Shown in pieces: positions 9,718-21,500 of a stretch of 64,000 bases of DNA. The stretch lies in NCBI GenBank assembly GCA_026214975.1, contig CM047813.1:30716589-30780588 (forward strand). The letters run 5' to 3'. This DNA is from Gentiana macrophylla (Eukaryota; Streptophyta; Magnoliopsida; Gentianales; Gentianaceae). The notes beneath the pieces are model-generated. The model searched no databases, was not told the origin of the DNA, and worked only from the letters and a program-made list of their open reading frames with translations. Within the stretch, counting starts at the first letter, position 1; each line of letters starts with the position of its first letter. A program made the position numbers and the translations under genes.

Positions 9718-10523
9718 ACAAGATGCTGAAGAGATTCAGCATGGAGCGGTCCAAGAGAGGATTGATGCCCATGTCACATGGGGTCTACCTGTCAAAGGGA
9801 ATGAGTCCTAAGATAGAGGAGGAAAGGGCACAAATGAGTAAAGTCCCTTATGCTTCGGCAATCGGGTCAATCATGTATGCCATGTTATACACAAGACCGG
9901 ACGTCTCGCACCTCTTAGTATGACTAGCAGTACCGGTCCAATCCAGGTGAGGTCAATGGATTGTCATCAAGAATATCCTTAAGTACATGAGGCGTCTTAG
10001 GGATATGTTCCTGGTTTTCGAGAACGATGATTTAGTATTACGAGGTTACACAGATGCCAGTTTCCAAACTGACAAGGATGACTTTAAGTCGTAATTTGGA
10101 TTTGTGTTTATGCTTAACGGCGGAGTAGTGAGCTGGAAGAGTTCCAAGCAGGAGACTACTGCAGACTCTACAATGGAAGCCGAATATATAGCAGCCTCAG
10201 AGGCGGCAAAGGAAGCAGTTTGGATGAAGAAGTTCATTACTGAACTTGGTGTGGTTCCCTCCATTGAAGGTCCAGTGCCTCTGTACTGTGATAATAATTG
10301 AGCGATTTCTCAGTCAAATGAACCAAGGTCTCATCAGAAGTCCAAACATGTGCTACGGCGCTATCACTTAATTAGAGAGATAGTAGATAGAGGAGATGTA
10401 AAGATAGAGAAAGTCCACACGGATGATAACATAGCTGATTCGTTAACCAAGACATTATCTCAAGCAAAGCATGAGAAACATGTTCACTTGCACGGGCTTA
10501 GGCATATGGGTGATTGGCTTTAG
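9687..10523 (+). pseudogene. Reverse transcriptase tail and RNase H of element E
   Basis: The first part reads SQSTYIDKMLKRFSME and SAIGSIMYAMLYTRPDV, the very end of the copia reverse transcriptase and the connection. RNase H follows with GYTDASF, VSWKSSKQ, ADSTMEAEYIAASEA and YCDNN, then the tail HTDDNIADSLTKTL. Stops occur near 9921, 10093 and 10300. The catalytic YVDD is absent because of the deletion at about 9690. Confidence 0.85.
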
Positions 10524-10524
10524 G

Positions 10525-10537
10525 CCAAGTGGGAGAT
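10525..10537 (+). promoter_or_regulatory. Polypurine tract of element E
   Basis: CCAAGTGGGAGAT lies directly before the TGTTGG start of the 3' LTR. It is the usual plus-strand primer in this copia group. Confidence 0.85.
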
Positions 10538-11485
10538 TGTTGGAAAGGTGTCCTAAGCCCAATCGAGTTGGACCGGATCCGACCGGGTCGGGTCATTTAC
10601 AGTCTATTTAGTTCATGTAATAACTTTATTATGATTAATAAAAGCACTTATGTAATTATATATATTGTTTGTCTTCATATTATTTGTTGTATATATATAG
10701 TAACGTCCCTAGTGTCAATCTGTGATAGAGAAACCATGATTATGGTTATGGTTGATGAGATCTCTAATCACTATAACAAGATTAGTGCTTAAGTGTCTCT
10801 AGTCTTATGTATTATCAAATGGGACATTGATAGCATAATCAGACTAGCACGTATTGGATGTCTTCTATCTTTTAGAAGGTAGGATAGATCTCGTCTATCG
10901 AAGTGTAGGGACACTTGGGCTGTACGTGGACGTGTATTAGAGAATGCGTACGTTAGACTGACCCACTTACATTAAGTGTCACACTATGTGGCGGTTGTGT
11001 AATTATCCTTTTGACCGGAGTCTTCAAGGCATCACGGTGTGGATTGTCATGCTTTGACACTATTGACATTTCTCCTAACCACGGAGCGATCATGCGGTAG
11101 TGATTGGGTATGATATTGAAGCATGCGGAGTATACATGATTGGTCGTCCGGGAATCGCGGATCGAAACTTTCTAAGTGTCCAATCTGACCAGCAGTGTAC
11201 CGGGTCAAATTGTAGTTCTAGTCTGGTGAGTCAGTAGTCGTATCCTCAGGGAAATGAAAATATAATTCAAAGTGTGGTTAAACACCAATTAGCTGTTATT
11301 ATCTCAATCTAGGTCGCAATCTTTACCATATATAGTTATCTTGCTACTTTATTAATACGATAAATAAATAAATACTAATATAATATATAATTAGATATAT
11401 AGATATATAAATAGTATATATAGATATATAAATAATATATATAGATATATAGATATATAGATACCAATATAATAAATACTAATAT

Positions 11486-11487
<2 letters not shown>

Positions 11488-11572
<85 letters not shown>
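11488..11572. repeat. (AT)n microsatellite
   Basis: More than 80 bp of almost pure AT, with imperfect ATAG-type repeats to its left from about 11385. It lies in the solo LTR. Confidence 0.95.
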
Positions 11573-11573
<1 letters not shown>

Positions 11574-12291
11574 AAATAAGAACTAACCAAGACAATATTA
11601 TTGAACCATGATCTCTTTTAGTTTAATGGATGTGATCGATCTTCCCATTTTAAGGTGTAATTGATTATGTGAAACGGTAAACTCCTCAGCTAACAATTTC
11701 CCCTCATACAAGTGTACGAATTTGTTCTATGCCTCCTCCTTGATAAAACCTCGATTAAACCTAAGGATTCGACATGATAATCTCTCGAGTATAAATAATC
11801 TGTCCCTGGATAAGAAAGAGGGTTCCGTTTGTCAGACGGCCAATTTTACCTTCCAGTTTTTCTACCATTTTTTCATATCCTAACGTCTCTGGTCAGTTCA
11901 TGATTAGATTATGTCTCTGTCCATACTGGTTAATTACGTCAATACGGGCTGTCAATTAGTCCAAGTAGAAAAAGATTCATCATATTCAATTTTAATCAAA
12001 TTTTAACATAGTCATCATCCATTTCCTTAAAAGATCAAAATAGTTCAATTACATGTCTTGGCTAGTTATATAATTAGCTATAGTCATTATTAATACTAAT
12101 ATATAGATATTTATATAAATAACAAACATAATAACATTAGAATATTACCGAATACAATTGTTGAGTTGGGGCCTTATCCTTTGAACGTAACAACAGCTTT
12201 GAAATCAACAATCTTTGATAATTACTCTAAGTAGTACAACGATACTATAACTACTTTTTTATGGCAGAATGCCTACTGAAATAATATTTAC

Positions 12292-12293
<2 letters not shown>

Positions 12294-12336
<43 letters not shown>

Positions 12337-12358
12337 TATATATATATATATATATATT
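12294..12358. repeat. (AT)n microsatellite with a GA interruption
   Basis: Two AT tracts split by GAGAGAG near 12329-12335. Within the solo LTR. Confidence 0.92.
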
Positions 12359-14008
12359 GGTACAAATTTTTCCCTTAGCAAATGAGGGCTATTTATAGGC
12401 TGAGTTTTCTGATCCGGCGTATGCCGGGACTAATCCGGTCTGCGCCAGATTAAAGGAATTTGAGTGCTTCTGTCAGACGCATGTGGAGTAATCATGATTT
12501 TAATCATCACATAATCTGGCGTGAACCGGCTTCTTCCGGTTTGTGCCGGTTTTGACAAATATCAGCCACATGATCAGATTTTTATATTTTTCGATTCCGA
12601 TTCTTCTACTTTGTATCACATAATACCTGCATAATTCAAAAACAACAAAACCACAGGTAAATCTGATAATAAAAGTTATAAATTATATTACGACATTTAT
12701 TTGTAACTATTAGATTTTTATAAGTTATATTAATATAAAATTATTGATAATACGTTATAAAATGTTATAAATTTTAGTTATAAAAATGACATATATCAAT
12801 CGCGTATCCTATGATTGGGATTGAATATCTGAAATGGCCATCTTATAAGGAATGTCTAGCTCTCGAGAATCTTTGCAAAGTGGGAGTAAATGTGTTATTC
12901 CGAGAGAGCATGATATCCAGATTATAAGATACGATCGTTAATGTATTGACACTCGATATACGATCGTATGGATATTATTACAATGATAGATTGTAAGTTA
13001 CACGGTAATCGCTTCACATGAAAGGTAGTAGTCATTGCTTTTGACTCTTCTCGATGATTGGGGGTCACGGTGTGTTGCTATACGCTATCCCGTGAGCGTT
13101 AGGTATGAAGGAATTTTAGTAAATTGCACTTTGTGTCTCTACGGCCAACATATTCGGAAGCTTCATCGGGTCACACACATATGAACATCAAGTCGGATTA
13201 AAATGCGGTTATAGTTGATAACCAAATAAGGAAAGTTTATCTCTAGACTATAAAGGTTATAGTGGTAAATTAATATGGTGGTATTTATTTATTATGAATA
13301 AATAAAATACAAGATATTAATTATATACAAATTATATTAATTAAAGAATATTCCGGAAGTCAATCTTTTGACTATTGGGGCGCCACTTTTAAGTGTATAA
13401 GATACACTTGAATTGTGCACTTTAATTAATAAGATTGCCATAATATTAATATAAGATATTAATTGATTTTGGAAAAATAGATTTATGGTAATAATATAAT
13501 TATATTCAATATAAGATATTGGCAAAATTAATTATAATAAAAGAGATAAATCAATCTAGAAGATTTTCCTTATTTTATTGGGAAAATGTTTTCTTCACCT
13601 ACGCACATATGGGGCGCCGCATCTAGCTATAAATAAGAGGTGGGTGTCAAGCTCTTTTGTACATCACAATTGCAAGAGCTCATAGTTTGTGTAAAAATAG
13701 AGAGCAATCCATAGTGAGTTTGTGAGGGAAGAAAAGGGCCGGTCTAGCAACCGGAGTTTTTCCGATAGCAATCCAAGAAGGATTCCGGCAAGGGGTTCGT
13801 GTGGATTAGCGATAGAGGCCGGACGCGTGGACGGCTTGCGCACTGAACTATTCTCCGTTGACGGTCAAAGCGACGATCTTATAGATCATCTAAGGTATAA
13901 CCGTCAAACTACTTAACGTGTTTATTGCATTAAACGAAGAACGATCTAGTAAAAGGAAATCAAATTTTAAATTCCGCTGCGTTAAACTGATGATTTCCTA
14001 ACAAAAGG

Positions 14009-14857
14009 AAGTATACTTTAAATATTTTACAAGAATATGAGTTCTTAGGTGCCAAACCTGCTAAGACTCCAATAGAATCTTAGTAGACTTTGCAGCATGG
14101 AGATTCAGGTTTGTTGGATGATAATACTGCATACAGATCACTGGTTGGTAAGCTGATTTACCTCATATTTACCAGAAATAACATACCATATGTAGTTCAA
14201 CAACTCGGTCAGTTTCTAGATACACCAACAGAAAATGACACGAAGGCAGCTCATAGACGTTTGATATATTTGAAAGGAAATCCAGGTCAAAGGATTTTCT
14301 TCCCAGCTGAAAATAATTTAACATTGAAAGGTTATACTAACAGTTATTTGTCTGGGAAGGTCCATCTTAGGCTATATGATGTTTTTAGGGGATGCTCATA
14401 TCTCTAGGAAAGCCAAGAAACAAACAACCATTGCTAGAAGTTCTTCAGAGGCTAAATACAAAGCAACGGCTACTACCACTTGTGAAATTTAGTGGATGTT
14501 ATACATTTCAAAAGATGAATGTTCAATTTCAACTTATTATTGTTTTGTTTTGTGATAATTCTAGTGCAAAACATATAGCCCACAATCTTCTGCTTCATGA
14601 CACAACACTACGCATTAAGATTGATTGTCATGTAGTCAGGGACAGGGTGAAACCAGGTGTGATCAAGCTCAGTCTGTTCATATAAAAGGCCAGCTTGCTA
14701 ATATCCTCATTAAGGCTTTATATTGACCTGCATGTTGTTCTATATTGGACAAAACTGGGTTTTATAAGATTTTCCAGCCAAGTTCAGGTGGATAAGGAGT
14801 GTTGCATACAAGGAGGATGTGCAAGCTGATTCATTCACCACTCTCAGTTTGAGGGGG
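14009..14857 (+). pseudogene. Copia family A, fragment 1 continued: connection and RNase H
   Basis: Resumes the fragment cut at 4644. It reads GLLDDNTAYRSLVGKLIYL, then LKGYTNSYLSG, then CDNSSAKHIAHNLL and IDCHVVRDRVKPG, matching the copia RNase H domain and its tail. It uses at least two frames and has stops. A polypurine tract (CAGTTTGAGGGGG, 14845-14857) precedes the LTR. Confidence 0.82.
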
Positions 14858-15247
14858 TGTTAACATATTCGATGTGTTAACATATACAATATGGATAAAA
14901 GAGTGTTGGATGTAAGGAGAATGTGCATACATTTATGACATCAGATTCCGAGTTGGAATAATCATCTGAGTAGAAGATTGTATGCGAAGAGAATCAGTAG
15001 AGTAGACACCAAACGAGAAGATGTCAGATGTGAAGAATCAGTTGAGTATCTTCGGCTATGAAACGAAACACTTATAGTTTTATACGTTTTCTGTTAACTG
15101 ATTACAACCGTCTTTAACCACTTAGGGAAGAGTATCATCTATAAATACTCTAACATCAATATTATATAACTTAACTTGATAAGTTTTCTTATTAATGAGA
15201 ATTATGCATTTTATTTCGTCGTTCTGTTTTATGTTTCAATAATTTCA
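14858..15247 (+). repeat. LTR 1 of copia family A
   Basis: Starts TGTTAACATATTC after a polypurine tract and ends near AATTTCA. It is similar in layout to LTR 2 at 17198, sharing the stretches around CTATAAATAC and AAGAATT/GAGAATTATGCATTTT. A TATAAATAC box at about 15140 fits a promoter. No primer site follows it. Confidence 0.75.
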
Positions 15248-15365
15248 ACATCAGTTGAGAAGTATAGAGGGCTATATATATTACATTGGAAATATGTTCA
15301 AAGCAATTTTAATTCACATCCGATTTGTAATTTTGTTTATAATAAGTGTTTATCTGATACTGTAG
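15248..15365 (+). other. Junction after LTR 1
   Basis: The expected primer site, gag and protease are missing. The sequence passes in about 120 bp from LTR end to integrase, so a large deletion is inferred. Confidence 0.5.
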
Positions 15366-16200
15366 ACTAGAACCTTCGTTGGCACTACAATTTAGGTCAT
15401 TTACCAGACAAAATATTACAAATCTTTAGTTATGATTCTTCTGGAGTAAAATTCATTAATCATGACTTGTGTTTTGTTTGCCCTGTGGACAAAATGAAAA
15501 AGATACATTTTTTCCTTTAAGCACAATTGTTGTTAAAAATGTTTTTGATATCGTGCATATGGATATTGGGGGGCCTCTGCAGCATGCTACTGTGAATGGT
15601 CAACAATATTTTTTTATTATTGTTGATGATTTTTCTAGGTTTATTTGGGTGTTCTGGATGAGACAAGTCTGAAACTTCTGAACTGGTTAAATCTTTCATC
15701 AAGTTTGTTTCCACTCAATTTGGTAATGTTATAAAAGTGATCAGATTTGATAATGGTGCTGAATATCAGATGAAATCTTTCTATGAACAATGACGTCATT
15801 CATCAGACCTCATGTGTCAGTACACCTGAACATAATTGTATTGTTGAAAGAAAACATCAGCTTTTGCTGAATGTTTCCAGAAGTTAAGATTTAATAGTAA
15901 TTTTCCCTTCGAGTACTGAGGTTTTTGTTTATTTCATGTTGTTAAACTTATGAATGTTACACCAACACCCTTATTAAAAAAAACTCCTCATGAAGTGTTG
16001 TATGCTTCTAACCCTAATATATCTTTTTTGCAAAAAATACTCAATTCCATGGGAATTATTTTCCATTATTCAAGCAGGTTCTAGGAAAATCTAGGTTCAC
16101 TACTTATATGCCACTACCACTACCTATATTGAGAAGTTTTGAGAACCAGTTGAGTAATCCAGTGGAGAATCAGCTGCAGTTGAGGAGTCCAGAGGAGGAT
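15366..16200 (+). pseudogene. Copia family A, fragment 2: integrase remnant
   Basis: Starts with LRWHYNLGHLPDKILQ (the HxxxxxH zinc motif region). The core follows with FDIVHMDIGGPL, FIIVDDFSRFIWVF and RFDNGAEYQ, then [10 protein letters not shown] for the glutamate. All three acidic residues can still be recognised, but the frame is broken (stops near 15670 and 15795). Confidence 0.8.
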
Positions 16201-16239
16201 CAACTACAACTGACTAGACATATGCACCTGTTCAACTGA

Positions 16240-17197
16240 TAAGATCAACAAAGACCAGAAATCCACCAAATTTATATCAAGGAAGTATTAATACTATTCA
16301 GACCTCTCTTCTGGTGAATCAAGTTTTGAGTCTAGACAAATTATCAGCTGAGTATGCCAAGTATGTAAGTGCCATGGATGCAATCACTGAGCCAAAGACA
16401 TACACTCAGGCCATCAAACATAATGAATGGAATGAGGCAATGCAGAAGGAGATTGAGGCATTGCAAACTACCAACACCTAGGAAGTTGTCATTTCGTCAC
16501 CTGGAAAGAAGCCTATTGGATGCAAATGGGTATATAAGATTAAATATAACCCCGATGGATCAATAGAAAGGTACGAGGCCAGGCTCGTATCAAAAAGGTA
16601 CACTCAGACGTATGAAATTGACTATAAAGAGACTTTTCCCTAGTAGTAAAGATCACAATAGCGAGGACTCTGTTGGAGTAGCAACAGCCAACAACTGGGA
16701 TCTTCATCAACTGGATGCCAACACGGCTTTTCAAAATAGAGATTCACATGAAAAGGTTTACATATAGCTCCTACAAGGTTTCATAACGGACAAATCAAAT
16801 CAGGTTTGCAGGCTAATGAAGTCATTATATGCATTGATAAAGGCAAGCAGAAAATGGAACTGCAAATTTACAAAATCTCTAGAAAGTCATGGATTTGTTC
16901 AATCCAAAAATGATCATAGCTTATTTAGCAAAGGATCTAGCCAGTCTTCATTGCTATCCTGGTGTATGTGGATGATATTATAGCAGCCAGTCGAGATTTG
17001 AACAATGTTAAATAGGTCAAATATCACTTACACAAACAATTTACCATCAAAGACCTTGAGAAGATTATACATTTTTGGGGAATTGAAACTGCAAGGTCAG
17101 CTGATGGAATGTCGATTTCACAAAGGAAATATACATTAAATATTTTGCATTATTATGAGTTCTTGAATGCCAAACCTGCCAAGTTTCCAATGACTTA
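16240..17197 (+). pseudogene. Copia family A, fragment 2: reverse transcriptase remnant
   Basis: Landmarks: EWNEAMQKEIEALQ (about 16425-16465), PGKKPIGCKWVYKIKYN (about 16500-16550), then the VYVDD region near 16960-16975 in a shifted frame. Many stops. It ends abruptly before LTR 2 without RNase H or polypurine tract, so its 3' end is deleted. The stretch near 17100-17130 is the uninterrupted version of the site where element E sits in fragment 1. Confidence 0.8.
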
Positions 17198-17485
17198 TGT
17201 TACAATATATAGATAAATGAGTGATAGGTGCAAGAGGATGTGCATACACTCAAATCGGATGCCTGGAGAGATTACAGTTGATCTACTCAACTCACTTAGA
17301 ATCATCAGACTATGTACTATTGTAACTTCCATTATGTTATAACTTAATATAATTGCTGCATATAACCATTATAGTGAAGTATACTCTATAAATACCTCAT
17401 GATTAGCAACATTGTAATTAACCTATTCATTATCTTTGATCAATAAGAATTCTGCATTTTTATTTTCTCTTGTGTTTCAATTTCA
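17198..17485 (+). repeat. LTR 2 of copia family A
   Basis: Begins TGTTACAATATATAG and ends near TTTCAATTTCA. It is followed within a few bases by a primer binding site. It is about 100 bp shorter than LTR 1, so one of them has a deletion. It serves at once as the right end of fragment 2 and the left end of fragment 3. Confidence 0.75.
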
Positions 17486-17488
17486 ATT

Positions 17489-17500
17489 TGGTATCAGAGC
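17489..17500 (+). promoter_or_regulatory. Primer binding site of copia A fragment 3
   Basis: TGGTATCAGAGC, complementary to initiator tRNA-Met, three bases after LTR 2. Confidence 0.88.
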
Positions 17501-17695
17501 ATTTTGTGCTCCGATTGTGCTAACTATAATGTTTAGTAGAAGAAACTTGAGAGTTTTCTTCAAGATTTTAGTTGTAATCATAGACTCGTGAGTGATTTCT
17601 GTGATTCTTATCTTTGTTCGGGAGTTAGAATCTAGTGCTTAATCGATTTTACTGTATTGTACATAAATTTGGGTGATTAGATATTGTTCTTGGTA

Positions 17696-17955
17696 GCCAA
17701 GACAACTAAGAAGCAGGAATTGAGTGGATCTAGTCTCTTTTACATTCATGCCAATGAGAATCCTATTAGTATTGGTTCAACCAATGATGAATGGCAAAAA
17801 TTATCATCCATTGAAGATGTCCATGGTGCTAATTAGAAAGAACAAGTTCGGTTATGTTGATGGTTTAATCAAAAAGCAGATGTAAGTTTAGTTGATTTCC
17901 AAGTTTGGAGGCAATGTGACACATTGCTCAGAACTTGGATCTTGCATTTTGTTGA
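17696..17955 (+). pseudogene. Copia family A, fragment 3: gag, piece 1
   Basis: Reads KKQELSGSSLFYIHANENP at the N-terminus, as in copia gag of the 'NPYFLHPSDNP' type, then VSLVDFQVWRQCDTLLRTWI. It contains stops (TAG near 17836) and a frame change. Piece 1 is cut by element D, whose target duplication is at 17951-17955. Confidence 0.72.
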
Positions 17956-18265
17956 TGAAGAGAGTTTGAGAAAGTAAATAATACTTGAGTAAACTTCAAC
18001 TTAGTTTATTCATCATAAAAGAGTGAGTATAAATAGGTACAAGTAAGTGAGAAAGGTCCTAGTAGAGTATAAGCTAGGAGAGAGCAATTAATTACTAGAG
18101 TCGGCTAGTATTAATTGCTAGAGTTGTCTATTACCTAATAAGACAAAAGGAGTTACTTTATGACTTTATGACATATTAATTGTTTATTCAATACAATTAA
18201 TATGTCTTACAATTAATATGTCTCACAATTAATATGTTACACTAATGTAACGTAATATTTCCACA
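17956..18265 (-). repeat. 3' LTR of element D
   Basis: 310 bp. On the minus strand it starts TGTGGAAATATTACG and ends CTCTCTTCA. A TATTTATACTCACTC phrase near 18026-18040 may include the promoter. Confidence 0.92.
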
Positions 18266-18280
18266 CCCCCTTCAAACTGG
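18266..18280 (-). promoter_or_regulatory. Polypurine tract of element D
   Basis: The minus strand reads CCCAGTTTGAAGGGG directly before the LTR. Confidence 0.85.
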
Positions 18281-18439
18281 GTAGTATATGTTTATACAGC
18301 CAAGTTTGCTACTCATCTCTTTGAACATAAGTGGCGGAATGACCTTGGTGAGAATATCAGCATTCCGATCTGCTGAGGAAACATACTGGAGTTGAATAAT
18401 CTTGGCATCAATCTTCTCCTTCAGGAAGTGTCACATCAA

Positions 18440-18880
18440 TGTCCACATGTATGGTTTTATCATGATGGATCGATCCTCTGCCATGCATAAGGTCAATTAT
18501 TGTCACAAAGAGTGTGATAGGTTCTTTGAATAGGCTCAAGAAGCTCGATAAGGACCCTTTTTATCCATAGAGCTTCACAAATACCCAAAACTTGTGCCCC
18601 TGAGTTCACTTTCAAGATCGCTTCTGAGACAGTGAGGTTGTTTCTTGCTCCTCCAGTGACAAGATTTCCCATATACATAAGAGCAGAGCTTTGTAGTAGA
18701 CCTTCATGCGTGTGACAAACACCCAATCGACATCGGTGTAAACCTTGATAGATCTCTCAAAGAGACTTGGTGAAATGTAAGCCTTGGCCGTGAGTGGACT
18801 TCAGGTACCTCAAGATCCTGCTCACAACATTCCAATGTTGCTCAAGAGGGCAATGCATGAACTCAAGCTAACTGTGATCG
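18440..18880 (-). pseudogene. RNase H region of element D
   Basis: The minus-strand frame at 18726-18493 gives QSSALMYMGNLVTGGARNNL, AQ/VLGICEALWIKRVLIELL and TLCDNN, matching the copia RNase H domain (usual order WRSKKQ, SSAEAE, ALWI, CDN). The family serine-rich SSAEAE stretch is damaged. It would degrade the RNA strand during reverse transcription; this copy is broken at both ends. Confidence 0.75.
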
Positions 18881-18999
18881 ACTCCATATGCAATATCGTG
18901 TCTTGTATGGGATAGATAAATGAGTTTCCTACAAGTCTTTGATATTGATCCTTCCTGACAAAGAATGTCACCATGCAAAGAGATATTACCTGGGTCTAC

Positions 19000-19960
19000 T
19001 GGGGATATCTGAGCGAGTTTGCATCCCAAAGATACCGCTTTCCTTCAAGAGTCCAAAGACATATTTCCTTTGAGAGATAGAGATACCCTGGTTGTTTCTT
19101 GCAATTTCCATACCAAGGAAGTATTTAAGATAGCCCAAATCCTTGACTTGAAACACCTTTGCCGTTAGGTCTTCAAATTGTGGATCTCAAGAGAGTCATC
19201 ACTAGTAAGGATGATATCATCCACATATACAATAAGAATGGACCTTCTCTGCGGTTGGTTGTCTTGATAAACATAGTGTGATCTCGAGTTGCATTGATGA
19301 TATCCAAAGAGCTTTGACCACGAGAGTGAGTTTCCCAAACCAGGCTCTTGGGGATTGCTTGTGCCATATAGAGATTTCCGAGTTTGCATACCTTGCCCGA
19401 GTGTGAGGATTGACAAAACCAGGGGTACATTCATGTAGACTTCCTCGGTGAGGTCACCATTGAGAAAAGCATTTTGATATCCAATTGGTGTAGAGGCCAC
19501 TAAGTTGGACAAATAGAGAAATCAAAGACTCGACAGCGGTTTCGGCTTTGCCACACTGGTGCAAAAGTTTCTTTATAGTCAATGCCATAAGTTTGAGTGA
19601 AACCCCTTGCAACCAACCAGGCTTTGTACTTGTCAATTGTACCATCAGCATTGTATTTGATAGTGAATAACCATCTGCATGGTGACCGCCTTCTTGCCTT
19701 TTGGAAGAGTTGTGAGATCCCAAGTATGATTATCCAGGAGGGCAGTCATCTATGTTTTAACAGCAGCCTTCCACTTATCATTTTGAAGGGCCTCCTGAAT
19801 ATTTTTAGGAATAGAGTGAGAGTCCAAGTCCTGTGTAAACATGGCAAAGACAGGAGACAACTGATCATAAGATAAATAAGTATGAATAGAGTGATCAGTG
19901 CAAGATCTCTTTCCCTTCTTGAGAGCAATAGGCCTATCATCAATGTCGGTGAGTCGAGAG
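19000..19960 (-). pseudogene. Reverse transcriptase region of element D
   Basis: The minus-strand frame 19512-19165 carries QNAFLNGDLTEEVYM, then IVYVDDIILTSDDSLEI with the catalytic YVDD and the following SDD (around 19235-19200). The upstream piece 19723-19454 holds the [11 protein letters not shown] region in other frames. The order is right for a copia polymerase, but there are several frame changes and stops. Confidence 0.8.
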
Positions 19961-20312
19961 TCTCATGAGATTGCTTTGAGTGTTAGTAGGCTCGGGTCGG
20001 CAGGGCTCTGGGTCGATGAGTCTCGTGTTCGATGAGGTCGAGAGTCGGTAGGTCTTGAGGTTCGATCTGGCGAGAGAATCGATGGGATTCTTTGAGGTTA
20101 AGAGTCTGCCGAGAATCGATGAGGTTGTTGAGGGTTAAGAGTTTGCTGAGGGAAAGGGTTTAGGTCAATTTCAATCAGGTTTCCATCGATGACTTCCTCA
20201 GAGGGACTTGTTTGTAGTAGGAGTCCTTTCAAAAAATTTACATCCATAGAATTGTAAAATCTTTTTCGGAAGAGAGTAACACTTGTAGCCTTTCCTCCGC
20301 CCTTTGCATATC
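19961..20312 (-). other. Spacer between integrase and polymerase of element D
   Basis: Low-complexity stretch with repeated GGTCGAGAGTC/TCGATGAG words on the plus strand. It corresponds to the variable linker after copia integrase. No motif is recognised. Confidence 0.45.
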
Positions 20313-21335
20313 CTAGGAAAATGCACTTGTGAGCTTTGGGATCAAGTTTGCTTCATGTTGGGCATGGATATAGACAAACACAAGACAACCAAAGATTTTT
20401 GGAGGTAATCGGGAAATAAGATGGGGGTAGGAGTGTGTGGCCGTAGGGGTTTTGATAGGAGTTTTGAAGCCTAACACCTGTTTGGGAAGTCTGCTGATTA
20501 AGTATGTGGAAGTCAATATAGCTTCACCCCACATATATTTTGGAACATTTGTGATAAACATGATAGACCTAGCCATTTCTAGCAGATGCTGTTCTTTCTC
20601 TCAAGAACCCCATTTTGTTTGAGGAGTCTCAACACAACTACTGGTATGGACAATTCCCTTATTCATCAAGAAATTACTGAGATTAGACTCATAATATTCA
20701 AGAGCATTGTCAGTCTTCAAAATTTTGATCTTAGTGTCAAACTGAGTGGAGACCATGTTATAAAACTCTTGAAAGATGGATCCAACTTCAGATTTATCCT
20801 TCATTAAAAATAGCCAAGTGGTTCTGGTGTGGTCATCTATGAAGGTAACAAACCACCTCTTCCCTGTTATGCTTTTTACTCTTGAGGGTCCCCATACATC
20901 ACTGTGAATTAAGGTGAATGGTGTGGATGGTAAGTGAGGTAATTTTGCATACACAGATTTGGTGAGTATGGCAAATTGACAAATATCACATTGAAGATCA
21001 TTCAAATTACAACCTTTAAACAATTCAGGATCTATAGACTTTAAATAACTAAAAGCGGGATGTCCTAGTCTATAATGCCATAACATGATATTGTCTAGGT
21101 TTTGAGTGCAGTGCCTTGAGACAGATTCGATCTTGATCTTGTCTCTCAGGTCGACCACATACAATCCCGAGCACGGTTTACTTGAGCCCCAATCACGCCT
21201 TTGAGGAATGATCCTGGAAAGTGCACCGATTCTCATTAAAAACAACATGATCCAGTTCAAATCTTTAGTAAGTTTATGACGAGATATGAGATTGCAATCT
21301 AATTTTGGAACAAATAGGACATCCTCTGTAGGCAT
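20313..21335 (-). pseudogene. Integrase of element D
   Basis: The minus-strand frame 21335-20601 (244 codons) starts in the pre-integrase region (EDVLFVPKLDCNLIS). It has the zinc motif in LWHYRLGHPAFSYL and CDICQ, then the core acids in LIHSDVWGPS and LKTDNALEYY. The glutamate segment is lost at a stop near 20600. The next frame, 20576-20313, holds MWGEAILTSTYLISRLP and the GCLVFVYI region of the core C-terminus. The enzyme would insert the DNA copy; this one is split in two. Confidence 0.85.
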
Positions 21336-21339
21336 ATCT

Positions 21340-21500
21340 TATTAGTAAGTCGCACCTTACCAAAACCTTTTGCACTAGAGATAGATCCATCAATGAGCTT
21401 TACATTGTGAATTTGGGGACATGGCTTAAGTTGAGTAATGAGATTTTTATTACCACCATATAGGATGAGGCCCCGGAATCAACAATCTAAGTTTCATTAC
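21340..21500 (-). pseudogene. Protease of element D
   Basis: The minus strand reads IVDSGASSYM around 21490-21460, an intact aspartic protease active site (DSGA). The codon before it is TAG where the family has Trp (a one-base G to A change). QLKPCPQIHNVKLIDGS follows, as usual for copia protease. Confidence 0.75.

Larger units (their letters stand above)
11159..12798 (-). mobile_element. Solo LTR of an Athila-related gypsy element
   Basis: Flanked by the duplication ATCGC (11154-11158, 12799-12803). On the minus strand it begins TGATATATGTCA and ends near GGACACTTAGAAAG. It shares GGTAAAATTGGCCG and CTGACAAACGGAA with the 3' LTR of element G (about 44401-44430), and its end matches the LTR end of element F. 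No internal region or second LTR is present, so recombination between LTRs probably removed the rest. It contains two (AT)n tracts. Confidence 0.8.
4645..14003 (+). mobile_element. Copia element E, complete but defective LTR retrotransposon
   Basis: The element starts TGTTGG, ends CCTAACA, and is flanked by the 5-bp duplication AAAGG (4640-4644 and 14004-14008). Order: 5' LTR 4645-6029, initiator-Met primer site, 1.8-kb leader, gag, integrase, a deletion removing most of the reverse transcriptase, RNase H, polypurine tract, 3' LTR 10538-14003. Its 3' LTR contains a solo LTR of an unrelated element. It cannot be autonomous because the polymerase core is missing. It was inserted into fragment 1 of copia family A. 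Confidence 0.92.
10538..14003 (+). repeat. 3' LTR of element E, enlarged
   Basis: TG...CA ends. It matches the 5' LTR at both ends but is 3466 bp because it contains a 1640-bp solo LTR (11159-12798) plus duplication, and it keeps about 480 bp (roughly 12830-13310) deleted from the 5' LTR. The undisturbed LTR would be about 1.8 kb. Confidence 0.88.

Noticed and set aside
11375..11590. Open frame made of Tyr/Ile repeats
   Set aside because: It is a translation of the (AT)n microsatellite; the same applies to 38635-38880 and 44674-44989.
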